A stretch of 64,000 nucleotides of DNA, from contig NZ_LLKN01000002.1 in assembly GCF_002900095.1 (NCBI RefSeq), forward strand, positions 2,170,001 through 2,234,000. Direction: 5' to 3'. Under the pieces are notes generated by a model. That model made no database searches. It saw only the letters and a program-made list of their open reading frames with translations, and was not told where the DNA came from. Numbering within the stretch: position 1 is the first letter of the stretch; every line of letters starts with the position of its first letter. Positions 47,457 through 58,921 of the stretch are shown one piece after another. The position numbers and the translations under genes were made by a program. Source of the stretch: Salegentibacter mishustinae. GTDB lineage: Bacteria > Bacteroidota > Bacteroidia > Flavobacteriales > Flavobacteriaceae.

Positions 47457-47906
47457 ATGACTATTTTATTATGGATCTTAGTTTTTCTGGGCACCTTTGC
47501 AGCAATGGAAGGAATGGCCTGGTTTACCCATAAATATATAATGCACGGACTTCTTTGGAAGCTACACAAAGATCATCACCATAAAGATCACAGTCACTGG
47601 TGGGAACGCAACGACCTTTTCTTTATATTTTATGCATTAGTAAGTATCGGTTTTTTCCTGCTATGGCGTTATGAAGATGTTTGGATAGGATTACCCATTG
47701 GTCTTGGAATTTTAGCTTATGGGATCACTTATTTTACCGTTCACGATATCTTTATACACCAGCGTTTTAAAATGTTTAGAAATGCGAATAACTCTTACGC
47801 GAAAGGAATAAGAAGAGCTCATAAAATGCACCATAAACATCTTGGAAAAGATGATGGCGAATGTTTTGGGATGTTGTTTGTTCCTTTTAAATATTTTAAA
47901 AAATAA
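47457..47906 (+). CDS. crtZ: beta-carotene hydroxylase CrtZ
   Basis: A 149-residue integral-membrane di-iron hydroxylase that adds 3-OH groups to the beta-ionone rings, giving zeaxanthin. The histidine motifs are present: HKYIMHG, KLHKDHHHKDH, FVHDIFIHQRF-type (V-H-D-I-F-I-H), and AHKMHHKH. Membrane helices occupy about 3-20 and 50-90. It starts 1 bp after the crtB stop. Confidence 0.95.
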   Translation: MTILLWILVFLGTFAAMEGMAWFTHKYIMHGLLWKLHKDHHHKDHSHWWERNDLFFIFYALVSIGFFLLWRYEDVWIGLPIGLGILAYGITYFTVHDIFIHQRFKMFRNANNSYAKGIRRAHKMHHKHLGKDDGECFGMLFVPFKYFKK

Positions 47907-47932
47907 AATTATAATATAGCTTTTATAAGCCT

Positions 47933-49069
47933 ATGCTAGGTCCCAGGTATTTTTATGTAATTATTGGCGGAGGACTCGCAGGCCTACAACTCGCCCGGCA
48001 ACTTAGCCGGGATGTTTTTTTTAAAGGAAAAAAGATAGCTATAATAGATTCCGATTTTTCCATGCCGGTTAAAACCTGGTGTTTTTGGGAAAAAGGCAAA
48101 GGTAAATGGGACGATTTACTCACTAAATCCTGGAATAAAGGCAAGTTTATTTCTTCCGAAGAAAATATTGATCTGCAACTTTCACCTTATACCTATAAGA
48201 TGATAAAAGCTAAAGATTACCACCAAAAATTACAGGACGAAATTGAAGAATCTGGGGACATTGAATTTATTACCGATGAAATTCAAAAAATAGATCCTGT
48301 CACGATGAAGGCCAAAGGCCAGAAAAAATCTTATGGTGCCACACACTTCTTTGACAGCAGGGTTGACCCTTCTTACCTGGAAAGTAAAAAGCACACGACT
48401 ATTTTTCAGCATTTTAAAGGTTGGGAGGTAGAAACCGAAAAACCGGTCTTTACGCCAGATTCTTTTACAATGATGGATTACCGGATTAAATATCCAGATG
48501 CGACTGCGTTTACTTATATTCTCCCTTTTACCGAAAAAAAAGCTTTAGTTGAATATACCTTCTTCTCTCCCTTTTTAACTGAAGACAAGGTCTATGACGA
48601 AATGCTGCAGCAATATTTTGAGAAGGTTTTAAAAACAAAAGATTTCAAGATCAAAAGCACAGAAACAGGCGTTATCCCAATGACCGATTTTCCTTTTGAT
48701 AAAGCTAATACCGAGCAAATAACTAAAATTGGTACCGGCGGTGGCTGGGTAAAACCTTCAACCGGTTATTCCTTTAAAAATACCGAAAAACGTATTGCGA
48801 AGATTATTGATAATATCAAAAGCGGAAAACAACCCGGTGAGAATTTAATCAATAATAAATTCAGGAAATATGATGCGATCTTTTTAGATGTGCTCGCGCA
48901 GAACAACCAAAAAGGAGAAGAGATTTTTACAAAATTCTACACTAAAAACTCTCCCCAGGATATTTTTAGGTATTTAGACGAAGAGACTTCGGTTTCAGAA
49001 GATCTAAAAATTATGTTGTCTCTTTATAGTTTTGATTTTGTCGCGTCTTTTTTTAGAAAAACTTTTTAG
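47933..49069 (+). CDS. crtY: lycopene beta-cyclase CrtY
   Basis: A 378-residue FAD-dependent lycopene cyclase that forms beta-carotene from lycopene. The N-terminal FYVIIGGGLAGLQLARQLS is the dinucleotide-binding fold; KTWCFWEKGKGKWD and the later FPFDKANTEQITKIGTGGGWVKPSTGYSF are family hallmarks. It is last in the operon, 26 bp after crtZ. Together the operon gives zeaxanthin from GGPP. The downstream convergent TlpA stop is only 2 bp away. Confidence 0.94.
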   Translation: MLGPRYFYVIIGGGLAGLQLARQLSRDVFFKGKKIAIIDSDFSMPVKTWCFWEKGKGKWDDLLTKSWNKGKFISSEENIDLQLSPYTYKMIKAKDYHQKLQDEIEESGDIEFITDEIQKIDPVTMKAKGQKKSYGATHFFDSRVDPSYLESKKHTTIFQHFKGWEVETEKPVFTPDSFTMMDYRIKYPDATAFTYILPFTEKKALVEYTFFSPFLTEDKVYDEMLQQYFEKVLKTKDFKIKSTETGVIPMTDFPFDKANTEQITKIGTGGGWVKPSTGYSFKNTEKRIAKIIDNIKSGKQPGENLINNKFRKYDAIFLDVLAQNNQKGEEIFTKFYTKNSPQDIFRYLDEETSVSEDLKIMLSLYSFDFVASFFRKTF

Positions 49070-49071
49070 CC

Positions 49072-49641
49072 TTATTCCGCTAAAAGCTGATTCAATAAAT
49101 TTCTAAAATTCTGACTATTCCAATCGGCTGCACCTTTTTTATCAACTACAATAGTTCCATTCTTATCAATTACATAAGTAGAAGGCAGCGTATAACCATC
49201 TAAAGGTTTTGGATCTTCAGAAAGCATCCGGTAACTGGAAAAACGATAGCCTTTACGCTTCAGAAAATTATTAGTGGTTTCGTGATCTTCTCCAGAAATA
49301 AAATAGAATTCCACTTCATCTTTATAATCGGTATAAAGTTCCTGGAAACTTGGCATTTCGGCAATACAGGGTGGGCACCAGGTAGCCCAATAATTTACAA
49401 TGATCACTTTCCCCTTAGATTCAGCAAAATCTACTCTTTTACCCGATGCTTTTTCTAACGCCCAATTATAGGTTTCAAGCTCCTTTCTATCTTCTTCATC
49501 GGTCGCAGAAGGGCTAAATGCAAATATCTTATTTACTACAATTTGAATGGGTTTACGAGTTTGGGGAATAATCATCGCGAGGATAATTACAATAAAGATT
49601 ATATTACTCCATTGATTCTTGAAAAGCTTCTTCATTGCCAA
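49072..49641 (-). CDS. TlpA-like membrane-anchored thioredoxin
   Basis: A 189-residue protein: an N-terminal signal anchor (about 10-30) followed by a thioredoxin domain with the active site ATWCPPCIAEMPSF (about 91-104) and the cis-Pro region LPSTYVID. It is probably a periplasmic thiol-disulfide oxidoreductase in cytochrome maturation or redox homeostasis. Its gene follows aconitase on the same strand but is separated by a terminator with a REP-like insert. Confidence 0.92.
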   Translation of the reverse strand: MAMKKLFKNQWSNIIFIVIILAMIIPQTRKPIQIVVNKIFAFSPSATDEEDRKELETYNWALEKASGKRVDFAESKGKVIIVNYWATWCPPCIAEMPSFQELYTDYKDEVEFYFISGEDHETTNNFLKRKGYRFSSYRMLSEDPKPLDGYTLPSTYVIDKNGTIVVDKKGAADWNSQNFRNLLNQLLAE

Positions 49642-49697
49642 ATTTTAATACTTAGACGTAAAAAGCAAAGGTACTTAACATCTGAATTTTGGGCATA

Positions 49698-49830
49698 AAA
49701 AAGAGGCTGATTAATATTGATTTCTCATCACGTCACCCTGAACTTGTTTCAGGGTCTAACTCCTAAGAATTTTAGATTCTGAAACGAGTTCAGAATGACG
49801 AAACGATCAAATATTGATCAGCCTCTTTAT
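49698..49830 (-). terminator. aconitase terminator carrying a nested REP-like palindrome
   Basis: The outer stem AAAGAGGCTGATTAATATT (49700-49718) pairs with AATATTGATCAGCCTCTTT (49810-49828) and has a T run on the minus strand. Inside its loop, 49731-49757 and 49774-49800 form an inverted repeat of the family CGTCAnnCTGAACT-n-GTTTCAG. This accounts for most of the 208-bp gap. Confidence 0.75.
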
Positions 49831-49849
49831 AATTATAATCCTAAACTAA

Positions 49850-52117
49850 TTAAGCAGCGTTTTGCTTCTTAATCAAGTTAAGTGCTGAACCGTGCTTATA
49901 CCACTCAATTTGAGGTTTGTTATAAGTATGGTTTGTTTTAATAGTGTCTTTGCTGCCATCGGCATGTACGATTTCTACCGTAATTTGCTTGTCTGGAGCA
50001 AAATCTTCAAGGTCTATAAAGTTGAAGGTATCGTCTTCCTGGATAAGGTCATAATCGGCCTCGTTAGCAAAAGTTAATCCTAACATACCTTGTTTTTTAA
50101 GGTTTGTTTCGTGAATACGGGCAAAAGATTTCACCAATACCACTTTCACTCCCAGGTGACGAGGCTCCATAGCCGCGTGTTCTCTAGAAGAACCTTCACC
50201 ATAGTTATGATCTCCCACAACTACCGTTGGAACTCCTTCTTTTTTATACTCTCTTTGTACCGCCGGTACTCCATCGTACTCTCCGGTAAGTTGGTTCTTT
50301 ACAAAGTTCGTCTTCTTATTAAATGCATTGATTGCTCCAATTAGACAGTTGTTAGAAATATTATCTAAGTGTCCTCTGTAACGCAACCAGGGTCCTGCCA
50401 TAGAAATATGGTCAGTTGTACATTTACCGAAGGCTTTAATTAGCAATTTAGCGCCGGTAAGGTTTTTACCATCCCATGGCTCAAATGGAGTTAACAATTG
50501 AAGTCTGTCGCTATCTTCAGCTACTTTTACCTCAACAGAACTTCCATCCTCCTTTGGTGGCACATAACCATCTTCTTCCACATCAAACCCATCTGATGGC
50601 AATTCAATTCCTGTTGGTTCATCCAACATTACTTCCTCACCATCTTCGTTCATCAATTTATCGCGAGTTGGATCAAAATCAAGACGTCCTGAAATTGCAA
50701 TTGCGGCAACCATTTCTGGAGAACCTACAAAGGCATGGGTGTTTGGATTACCATCTGCACGTTTCGAAAAGTTACGGTTAAAAGAATGTACAATTGTATT
50801 TTTCTCTTCACCCTTTCTATCACTTCTATCCCACTGGCCTATACAAGGTCCGCAGGCATTGGTGAAAATTGTAGCATCAAGATCTTCAAAAATCTTTAGC
50901 AAGCCATCGCGCTCTGCAGTAAACCTAATTTGTTCAGATCCAGGATTAATACCAAAATCAGATTTTGCTTTTACCTTTTTTTCAACCGCCTGTTTCGCGA
51001 TTGAGGCAGCCCTGGTTAAATCTTCGTAAGAAGAGTTTGTACAGGAACCTATTAATCCCCAATCTACATTAATTGGCCAGTCGTTTTCTTTTGCTTTAGC
51101 CGCCATTTCTGAAATCGGTGTTGCCAAATCTGGAGTAAAGGGTCCGTTAAGGTGAGGCTTTAATTCTGAAAGATTAATCTCAATTACCTCGTCAAAATAT
51201 TGTTCAGGGTTTGCATAAACCTCATCATCTCCGGTAAGGTGCTCCTTAATTTCGTTCGCAGCATCTGCAACATCTGCACGATCTGTAGCTTTTAAGTAAC
51301 GCGACATAGACTCATCGTAACCAAAAGTTGAAGTAGTTGCTCCAACTTCAGCTCCCATATTACAGATAGTTCCTTTTCCGGTAGCCGACATAGAGCGGGC
51401 TCCTTCGCCAAAATATTCTATAATCGATCCGGTTCCACCTTTAACAGTAAGAATTCCGGCTACTTTTAAAATAACATCTTTAGAGGAAGTCCATCCAGAA
51501 AGTTTTCCGGTTAATTTAACTCCAATAAGTTTTGGGAATTTAAGTTCCCATGGCATTCCGGCCATTACATCTACCGCATCAGCACCACCAACACCTATGG
51601 CAACCATTCCCAGTCCACCGGCATTTACCGTGTGCGAATCGGTACCAATCATCATTCCTCCAGGGAATGCATAATTTTCTAATACCACCTGGTGAATAAT
51701 TCCTGCTCCTGGCTTCCAAAATCCTATTCCATATTTATTAGAAACAGATTCCAGAAAATCAAAAACTTCACTACTGGATTTATTAGCAGCTTGCAAATCT
51801 ATTGCAGCTCCCATTTTGGCCTGGATAAGGTGATCACAATGCACTGTAGTTGGAACAGCAACCTGCTTCTTCCCGGCTTGCATAAATTGCAACAAAGCCA
51901 TTTGGGCAGTTGCATCCTGGCAGGCAATCCTGTCGGGCGCAAATTCTACATAGTCTTTTCCTCTTTGGTAAGCCTCTTTGGCAGCACCATCCCATAAATG
52001 CGAATAAAGAATTTTTTCTGAAAGGGTTAAAGGTTTTCCAACCACCTCACGTGCAGTATTTACACGTTCGGCCATTTGGCTGTACACCTTTTTGATCATA
52101 TCAATATCGTATGCCAT
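49850..52117 (-). CDS. aconitate hydratase (mitochondrial-type)
   Basis: A 755-residue aconitase that interconverts citrate and isocitrate through a [4Fe-4S] cluster. Cluster-binding cysteines sit in [13 protein letters not shown] (about 365-377) and [11 protein letters not shown] (about 438-448). N-terminal [10 protein letters not shown] and [11 protein letters not shown] and the swivelling C-terminal domain with [20 protein letters not shown] are canonical. The length and motifs resemble the eukaryotic mitochondrial class rather than AcnB. It is a single gene with 273 bp of featureless AT-rich sequence upstream (52118-52390). Confidence 0.96.
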   Translation of the reverse strand: MAYDIDMIKKVYSQMAERVNTAREVVGKPLTLSEKILYSHLWDGAAKEAYQRGKDYVEFAPDRIACQDATAQMALLQFMQAGKKQVAVPTTVHCDHLIQAKMGAAIDLQAANKSSSEVFDFLESVSNKYGIGFWKPGAGIIHQVVLENYAFPGGMMIGTDSHTVNAGGLGMVAIGVGGADAVDVMAGMPWELKFPKLIGVKLTGKLSGWTSSKDVILKVAGILTVKGGTGSIIEYFGEGARSMSATGKGTICNMGAEVGATTSTFGYDESMSRYLKATDRADVADAANEIKEHLTGDDEVYANPEQYFDEVIEINLSELKPHLNGPFTPDLATPISEMAAKAKENDWPINVDWGLIGSCTNSSYEDLTRAASIAKQAVEKKVKAKSDFGINPGSEQIRFTAERDGLLKIFEDLDATIFTNACGPCIGQWDRSDRKGEEKNTIVHSFNRNFSKRADGNPNTHAFVGSPEMVAAIAISGRLDFDPTRDKLMNEDGEEVMLDEPTGIELPSDGFDVEEDGYVPPKEDGSSVEVKVAEDSDRLQLLTPFEPWDGKNLTGAKLLIKAFGKCTTDHISMAGPWLRYRGHLDNISNNCLIGAINAFNKKTNFVKNQLTGEYDGVPAVQREYKKEGVPTVVVGDHNYGEGSSREHAAMEPRHLGVKVVLVKSFARIHETNLKKQGMLGLTFANEADYDLIQEDDTFNFIDLEDFAPDKQITVEIVHADGSKDTIKTNHTYNKPQIEWYKHGSALNLIKKQNAA

Positions 52118-52390
52118 ATTATTATATATTTAGTTCTAAAAAAGTCTAGCAAATTTAAGGATTTCGAGTGGATTTTGAAAATAAGAAGTGATTATCAAAA
52201 TTTAATGAAAATAATTTTACAATTCGCAATTATCAATAGCTTAAATTTAGCTAAACCTAATAATTAGGTTGAAAATTATGAATTCCGTAAATTAATTAGA
52301 TCAAATTATAAAAAATATAATCTAAAGCGACAAAGAAACCAGAATTTAAACCCATTCTTGATAAGAACGGTTTTCAAAACGTTATTTAGG

Positions 52391-52693
52391 CTACCTAAAC
52401 ATATTATTTTGAAGATGCAGCAGCTTGTTTCTTCTGAATAAATAAACCACCGGTGCGAAAAAGGGAAGCAAAAACATAGAAAGTATCCAGAATGTTTTAT
52501 CTTTTAAATTCTGTTTAAACATATCTATAAGTATGAATAACCAGAATATAAAAAGCAGTACTACTGTTGTCCAGTTAATAAAACTAGTTGTTTCTTTATT
52601 TAAATCAAGAACATTAGCAACAAAATCGCTTCCCCACAAAAGATAGAAAATCACGCTTACTAAAACCCTGTATTTAATAAAGGTACGCATCAT
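52391..52693 (-). CDS. small membrane protein (PLDc_N-like)
   Basis: A 100-residue protein with three hydrophobic helices (about 9-24, 40-58, 68-84). The part KDKTFWILSMFLLPFFAPVVYLF-type (W-x-x-x-M-x-x-x-P-F-x-A-P-V-x-Y) resembles the PLDc_N / short membrane-domain family. Its ATG overlaps the MoxR stop by one base, so it is translated with that gene. Function unknown. Confidence 0.65.
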   Translation of the reverse strand: MMRTFIKYRVLVSVIFYLLWGSDFVANVLDLNKETTSFINWTTVVLLFIFWLFILIDMFKQNLKDKTFWILSMFLLPFFAPVVYLFRRNKLLHLQNNMFR

Positions 52694-53646
52694 TAAAATA
52701 GGTCTCGAATTATTTTTTCTTCGGAAATTCCTTCGGCTTCAGCTTTGTAATTTTTAATAATTCTATGGCGTAATATTCCAATAGCAACGGCTTGCACATC
52801 TTCAATATCGGGGGAAAATTTTCCATGAACCGCTGCGTGAGATTTGGCGGCCAGAATAAGGTTTTGCGAGGCTCTTGGCCCTGCACCCCAATCTAAATAG
52901 TTTTTTACAAACTGTGGTGCTTCAGCAGCATCCGGCCTGGTTTTCCCTACCAGTTTTACCGCATATTCCACCACATTATCGGCAACAGGAATTCTACGAA
53001 TCAATTGCTGAATTTCTACGATTTCTTCCGCAGAAAATAAAGCATTTATTTTTTGAGTTTTATCTGAAGTGGTACTTTTAACGACATCTACTTCTTCCTG
53101 AAAACTTGGATATTCCAGTAAAATAGAAAACATAAACCGGTCTAATTGCGCTTCGGGCAATGGATAGGTTCCCTCCTGCTCTATTGGGTTTTGAGTAGCC
53201 AATACAAAGTAAGGATTGGCCAGTCGGTAATTATGCCCGGCAACGGTTACAGATCTTTCCTGCATAGCTTCCAGTAAAGCGGCCTGTGTTTTGGGAGGAG
53301 TTCGGTTAATTTCATCGGCCAGGACTATATTTGAAAAAACCGGACCTTTTATAAACTTAAAATTCCTGTTTTCGTCCAGGATCTCTGCACCAAGAATATC
53401 ACTTGGCATAAGATCTGGCGTAAATTGAATTCTTTTAAAATCAAGTCCTAAGGCTTGAGAAATGGTGTTTACCATCAATGTTTTTGCTAAACCGGGAACT
53501 CCCACAAGCAAAGAATGTCCTCCTGAAAAAACAGAAAGCAGGATTTGGTCTACAACCATATCCTGCCCTATAATAACTTTAGCAATTTCCTTTTTTAAAT
53601 CCCGGTGCTTAACTACCAGTTTTTCTACAAGAGCAACATCTGACAT
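52693..53646 (-). CDS. MoxR-family AAA+ ATPase
   Basis: A 317-residue MoxR chaperone-like ATPase. Walker A GVPGLAKTLM (about 39-48), Walker B region IVLADEINRTPPKTQAALLEAMQE, and sensor LATQNPIEQEGTYPLPEAQLDRF are canonical. MoxR proteins usually adjoin DUF58 and von Willebrand-factor proteins; here neither follows, only a small membrane protein. It lies 10 bp after the SurA-like gene and is likely part of that operon. Confidence 0.95.
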   Translation of the reverse strand: MSDVALVEKLVVKHRDLKKEIAKVIIGQDMVVDQILLSVFSGGHSLLVGVPGLAKTLMVNTISQALGLDFKRIQFTPDLMPSDILGAEILDENRNFKFIKGPVFSNIVLADEINRTPPKTQAALLEAMQERSVTVAGHNYRLANPYFVLATQNPIEQEGTYPLPEAQLDRFMFSILLEYPSFQEEVDVVKSTTSDKTQKINALFSAEEIVEIQQLIRRIPVADNVVEYAVKLVGKTRPDAAEAPQFVKNYLDWGAGPRASQNLILAAKSHAAVHGKFSPDIEDVQAVAIGILRHRIIKNYKAEAEGISEEKIIRDLF

Positions 53647-53656
53647 TGATAAATTA

Positions 53657-55102
53657 CTAATTTTTTAACCAGTTACTACTATACTCACAATCTTTAAATT
53701 TACCGTTCACCTTGATATAAGTATCACCAATTTTTTCTTTCTGCCATTCTTCAATAGCTTCAAGCTGTTTGTCGCGTAGTGCCAGCTCTTTTATTTTAGA
53801 AAAATCTGTAGCATAATTAGCTTCGTGCTCAGAAATTCTATCATTTACTTTTATCAGTTTAAAATATGGGCGTCCGGTTCTATCCTGGTCACGTAATCTT
53901 AATGAAAGTTCTCCTTCCTGTAACTCTCCTACATCATCATATAACTTAGGGTCTATTTTAGATAACTCAAATCGGGTATCACCTGTTCTTGGGTTAATAA
54001 GCTTCCCGCCGTCTGCCCTGGTTTCTTTTTCATCAGAAAACTCACGAGCAGCTACGGCAAAATCCAAAACGCCTTCATCTACCCTTTTTCTAATACTGTC
54101 AATTTTTGCTTTGGCTTCTTCTACAGAGGCGTTTGTAACATCTGGAATAAGCAAAATATGTCTTAAATCTACATTTTGACCTCTAATTCTATCTACCTGA
54201 ATAATGTGGTATCCAAATTCAGTTTCAAAAGGTTCACTTACCTCTCCTTCCTGAAGACTAAAGGCAACATCTTTAAATTCTTTTACAAAATTATCTTTTC
54301 TGGAAAGCGAAATTCTACCACCGTCCCTTGCACTTACAGGATCCTGTGAATACAAAACAGCTTTAGTAGCAAAACTTGCATCGTTATCCAGAACATCGGC
54401 TCTAAATTCATTTAGACGCTCTATCACTTTTTCTTTTTCACTCTCTGGAATTTCAGGCTTTATAACAATTTGAGAAAGTTCAATTTCTTCTCCAAAAACC
54501 GGACGTTCATCTTCCGGAATACTTTCGTAGTATGCTCTCACTTCTTCGGGAGTAATTTCTACCGTTTCAATAATGCGTTGTTGCATACGGCTGGCTAACT
54601 GGCGCTCTTTATTAAGTTCGAACAATTCGCTTCTAAATTCAGCTTCATTTTCTTTGTTATAGAATTCAAGTACTTTTTCCATTGAACCTACCTGGCGAAC
54701 CATTTCAGAAATTTGCTGATCTATATAATTGTTCACCTCTGCATCCATAATAATAATACTATCCTGAATAGCGTGGTGCGCGTAAAGTTTGTTTTCCATT
54801 AAAGAACCGGCAAGCTGGCAATCGGTAACATCAGCGGTAGACATTCCCTGGCTTTGCATATCCTTGTACATCATATCTACATCGCTGTCAAGAATAATAT
54901 AATCACCAATTACAGCCGCAATTCCATCTACTTTTCTACGTTCTGAGTTATTTTCTTCGGCAACGGTATTTTTTGCGATCTCATCTTCAGGCTGGATAGA
55001 AGTACTATCGGTCACGATCACATCTTGAGAGTAACCACTAAACCCAAGTAAAATGGCTAAAAGAAAGCCGGTGGTATTAATTATAGATTTCAAATTGTTC
55101 AT
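53657..55102 (-). CDS. periplasmic parvulin-type PPIase, SurA-like
   Basis: About 481 residues from ATG 55102; in-frame ATGs at 55114 and 55135 would extend a basic N-terminus ahead of the signal peptide (ending GYSQD). The SurA N-domain runs to about 190. Two parvulin domains follow: one with IELSQIVIKPE and SARDGGRISLSRKDNF, the second with VDLRHILLIPDVTN and ADGGKLINPRTGD. It chaperones outer-membrane proteins. The start overlaps the end of the upstream, shorter PPIase-like gene by 26 bp, so the two are translationally coupled. Confidence 0.9.
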   Translation of the reverse strand: MNNLKSIINTTGFLLAILLGFSGYSQDVIVTDSTSIQPEDEIAKNTVAEENNSERRKVDGIAAVIGDYIILDSDVDMMYKDMQSQGMSTADVTDCQLAGSLMENKLYAHHAIQDSIIIMDAEVNNYIDQQISEMVRQVGSMEKVLEFYNKENEAEFRSELFELNKERQLASRMQQRIIETVEITPEEVRAYYESIPEDERPVFGEEIELSQIVIKPEIPESEKEKVIERLNEFRADVLDNDASFATKAVLYSQDPVSARDGGRISLSRKDNFVKEFKDVAFSLQEGEVSEPFETEFGYHIIQVDRIRGQNVDLRHILLIPDVTNASVEEAKAKIDSIRKRVDEGVLDFAVAAREFSDEKETRADGGKLINPRTGDTRFELSKIDPKLYDDVGELQEGELSLRLRDQDRTGRPYFKLIKVNDRISEHEANYATDFSKIKELALRDKQLEAIEEWQKEKIGDTYIKVNGKFKDCEYSSNWLKN

Positions 55103-55943
55103 TTTTAATTGCATCTTTTGTAATATCTTTTTCAAGTTCCTTTATCAAATTTAATTTTTGCTTGTTAAGCAAAATCTTTTCTATGGTTGGTTCGGCATAT
55201 TCAAAAGGAGCATCCTGCCCTCGTTCCAACACGTCTCTTACATAGATCAAATATACACCTAATGAATCTTCTACCTGAAGAAAATTAGATTTGTTTAAGA
55301 GTTTATCCCTATGATCTAAAGTTAAAGCAGGAATTTTATTATAGACCGTTTTTAACTTCACCCAAACCGAATCATTAAAAGAATAATTTTTAAACTGAAG
55401 AGAGATTTTATCAAGCTCTTCCTTATCCTCCTCCTCAAAGCTGGTTAGGTAAGATTTTATTTCATTTATATTGGTGTTATTTTCGGCAAGGCTTACATAT
55501 CTTAATTTCAATAGATCTTCGGTAAGCTTAAAATTGCCTTTATTTTCTTCAAAATAAGCTTCCATCTCCTCTAATGGCACAGTACTATCTAATTCCCTGC
55601 TTACCACCGCATCTTTGTAAGCACTTGTATAAAGCTCATTTTTATAATTTTCTATAAGATCTCTAAACTCTCTTTGTTGACTTTCGGGAAGATTCAATTG
55701 TGCCCTGTCTATAAGTAATTGTTGTGTGGCCCAGCGATTTATATAATTGGAAACAATAATAGCGCTATCTTCCGGGGAAGTATTTTCGTTTATTAGCGCG
55801 TTAATATCCTCTTCATATAAATAAGCATCGTTAACCCTTACTATAACTATGCGATCTTCTTCTTTTTCAAAATAAGAACAACCCGCAAGCATAAAACCGG
55901 CCAGCAGAAAAAAAATAAAAACAGGTGATATCTTCAAAATCAT
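55077..55943 (-). CDS. SurA-like chaperone lipoprotein
   Basis: A 288-residue lipoprotein: lipobox LAGC (Cys22) in GFMLAGCSYFEKEED. The remainder is helical, with a SurA N-domain-like arrangement (VNDAYLYEEDINALI, ATQQLLIDRAQLNLPE), and a C-terminal region that would hold a degenerate parvulin domain (YLIYVRDVLERGQDAPFEYA). No strong PPIase active site is visible, so it may act purely as a chaperone beside the SurA homologue encoded 3' of it. Confidence 0.75.
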   Translation of the reverse strand: MILKISPVFIFFLLAGFMLAGCSYFEKEEDRIVIVRVNDAYLYEEDINALINENTSPEDSAIIVSNYINRWATQQLLIDRAQLNLPESQQREFRDLIENYKNELYTSAYKDAVVSRELDSTVPLEEMEAYFEENKGNFKLTEDLLKLRYVSLAENNTNINEIKSYLTSFEEEDKEELDKISLQFKNYSFNDSVWVKLKTVYNKIPALTLDHRDKLLNKSNFLQVEDSLGVYLIYVRDVLERGQDAPFEYAEPTIEKILLNKQKLNLIKELEKDITKDAIKNEQFEIYN

Positions 55944-56149
55944 CAGTTATTGAGATAGCAATTTACATACCATTTTTAAATGACTAAACGCCTGTAATTT
56001 GCCAGTAAGCAAAAATAAGAATTCATTTAGGTTCCACAAGCTTAAGTTTAAACGATTACAGCCAGTTAAAAATTATAATTGTTTTATCTTAAGTATCTTT
56101 AAATGAAGTTTAAAAAGTATTTTTTTGAATTCTTTAAAAATTGATTGAC

Positions 56150-56593
56150 ATGAAATATACCACTGAAATTAAGATAATAAAGCCACGTACAGAAGTTGTT
56201 GAGAAATTTAGCAATCCCGATAATATGAAATATTGGCAACGCGGGTTTATTTCTATGGAACCTATAAGTGGAAAATTAGGAGAAGAAGGCTCAAAAAATA
56301 TGCTGAAATATAAGATGGGAAAGCGAGAAATTGAAATGGAAGAAAAAATTATTAAAAACGATCTTCCTGCGCAGTTTCACGCAAACTATTCAGCAAAAGG
56401 TGTTTACAATATTCAGGAAAACTTTTTTGAAGAAACTCCAGAAGGGCATACACTGTGGATTTCTCACAACGAATTTAGATTTAGTGGCTTTATGAAATTA
56501 ATGGGGCTCTTTATGCCGGGCGCCTTTAGAAAACAATCTTACCAGTATATGAAAGATTTCAAGGATTTTGTAGAAAACAACCAAAGTGTTTAA
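56150..56593 (+). CDS. SRPBCC-fold (START-like) protein
   Basis: A 147-residue single domain of the SRPBCC/polyketide-cyclase-like superfamily, which binds hydrophobic ligands. The start YTTEIKIIKPRTEVVEKFSN and the central MKYWQRGFISMEPISGK fit the group. ATG 56150 is preferred to a TTG nine bases upstream. It is divergent from the PPIase operon. No ligand can be inferred. Confidence 0.75.
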   Translation: MKYTTEIKIIKPRTEVVEKFSNPDNMKYWQRGFISMEPISGKLGEEGSKNMLKYKMGKREIEMEEKIIKNDLPAQFHANYSAKGVYNIQENFFEETPEGHTLWISHNEFRFSGFMKLMGLFMPGAFRKQSYQYMKDFKDFVENNQSV

Positions 56594-56666
56594 AAAAAGA
56601 AATAGTTTTAAGATTTAATATGAATAATTAAAAGCTGCTATTATATTTGCCAAAAACAATTTTATT

Positions 56667-57191
56667 ATGATACGAAGCAGTTTATTAATTGCCTTTTTAA
56701 CTTTTAGCATTTTTGCAAGCGCACAAACCAAAGTAGGAACTATAGACACCGATTACATTCTTTCCCAGATGCCCGAAATGGAAGCTGTGAACAAAGGTTT
56801 AGAAACTTATGACAAGGAGTTACAACAAGATTTCCAGGCTAATGTTAAACAGTACGACACTCTGGTAAAAACTTACCAGGCCAATGCCGAAAGCCTTGCT
56901 GCAGAAGCCCGCCAGGAAAGCGAGTCTAAAATTATTGAACTTGAGAACCAGATCAAGCAGTTTAGACAAAGAGCCCAGTTAATGATGCAAATGCGCAGAA
57001 ATGAGCTTACAAATCCACTTTACAAAAAAATTGACGCTGCAATGCGAGCTGTAATAGACGAAGAAGGATTTACTCAAATTCTGCACGCCGGCGGAAATAG
57101 CCTTGCTTTCTCTGCTGAAAAATATGATATTACCGAAAAAGTGATGACTAAAATGGGAATTGAAATTCCTGTTGCGGCTGAAGAAGAGTAG
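56667..57191 (+). CDS. OmpH/Skp-family periplasmic chaperone
   Basis: A 174-residue protein with a signal peptide (about 1-19, FASAQT) and the Skp-like VGTIDTDYILSQMPEM start, then a long coiled coil (about 40-125), then a beta segment ending ITEKVMTKMGIEIP. Skp trimers hold unfolded outer-membrane proteins in the periplasm. A TATATTTG box at 56642-56649 lies just upstream. A bidirectional terminator separates it from guaB. Confidence 0.9.
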   Translation: MIRSSLLIAFLTFSIFASAQTKVGTIDTDYILSQMPEMEAVNKGLETYDKELQQDFQANVKQYDTLVKTYQANAESLAAEARQESESKIIELENQIKQFRQRAQLMMQMRRNELTNPLYKKIDAAMRAVIDEEGFTQILHAGGNSLAFSAEKYDITEKVMTKMGIEIPVAAEEE

Positions 57192-57232
57192 CAAGAAATT
57201 ACATCCTAAAATAAATTCAGGATAAAGCATTT

Positions 57233-57271
57233 AAAAAGCCCTATCAGATTATAAAATTTGAGAGGGCTTTT
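57233..57271. terminator. bidirectional terminator between ompH and guaB
   Basis: AAAAGCCCTaTCA/TGAgAGGGCTTTT stem with A and T runs on either side, between two convergent genes. Confidence 0.88.
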
Positions 57272-57291
57272 AAATTTATAAGGCAATAAGT

Positions 57292-58830
<1,539 letters not shown>

Positions 58831-58921
58831 TTAACTCTCATCTAATTTCATACAAATTATTATCGCATTTGGGAACCAGCCTTATGAGCGAGTTTAAAAT
58901 AAATTAAGCTTAAATAAATCT

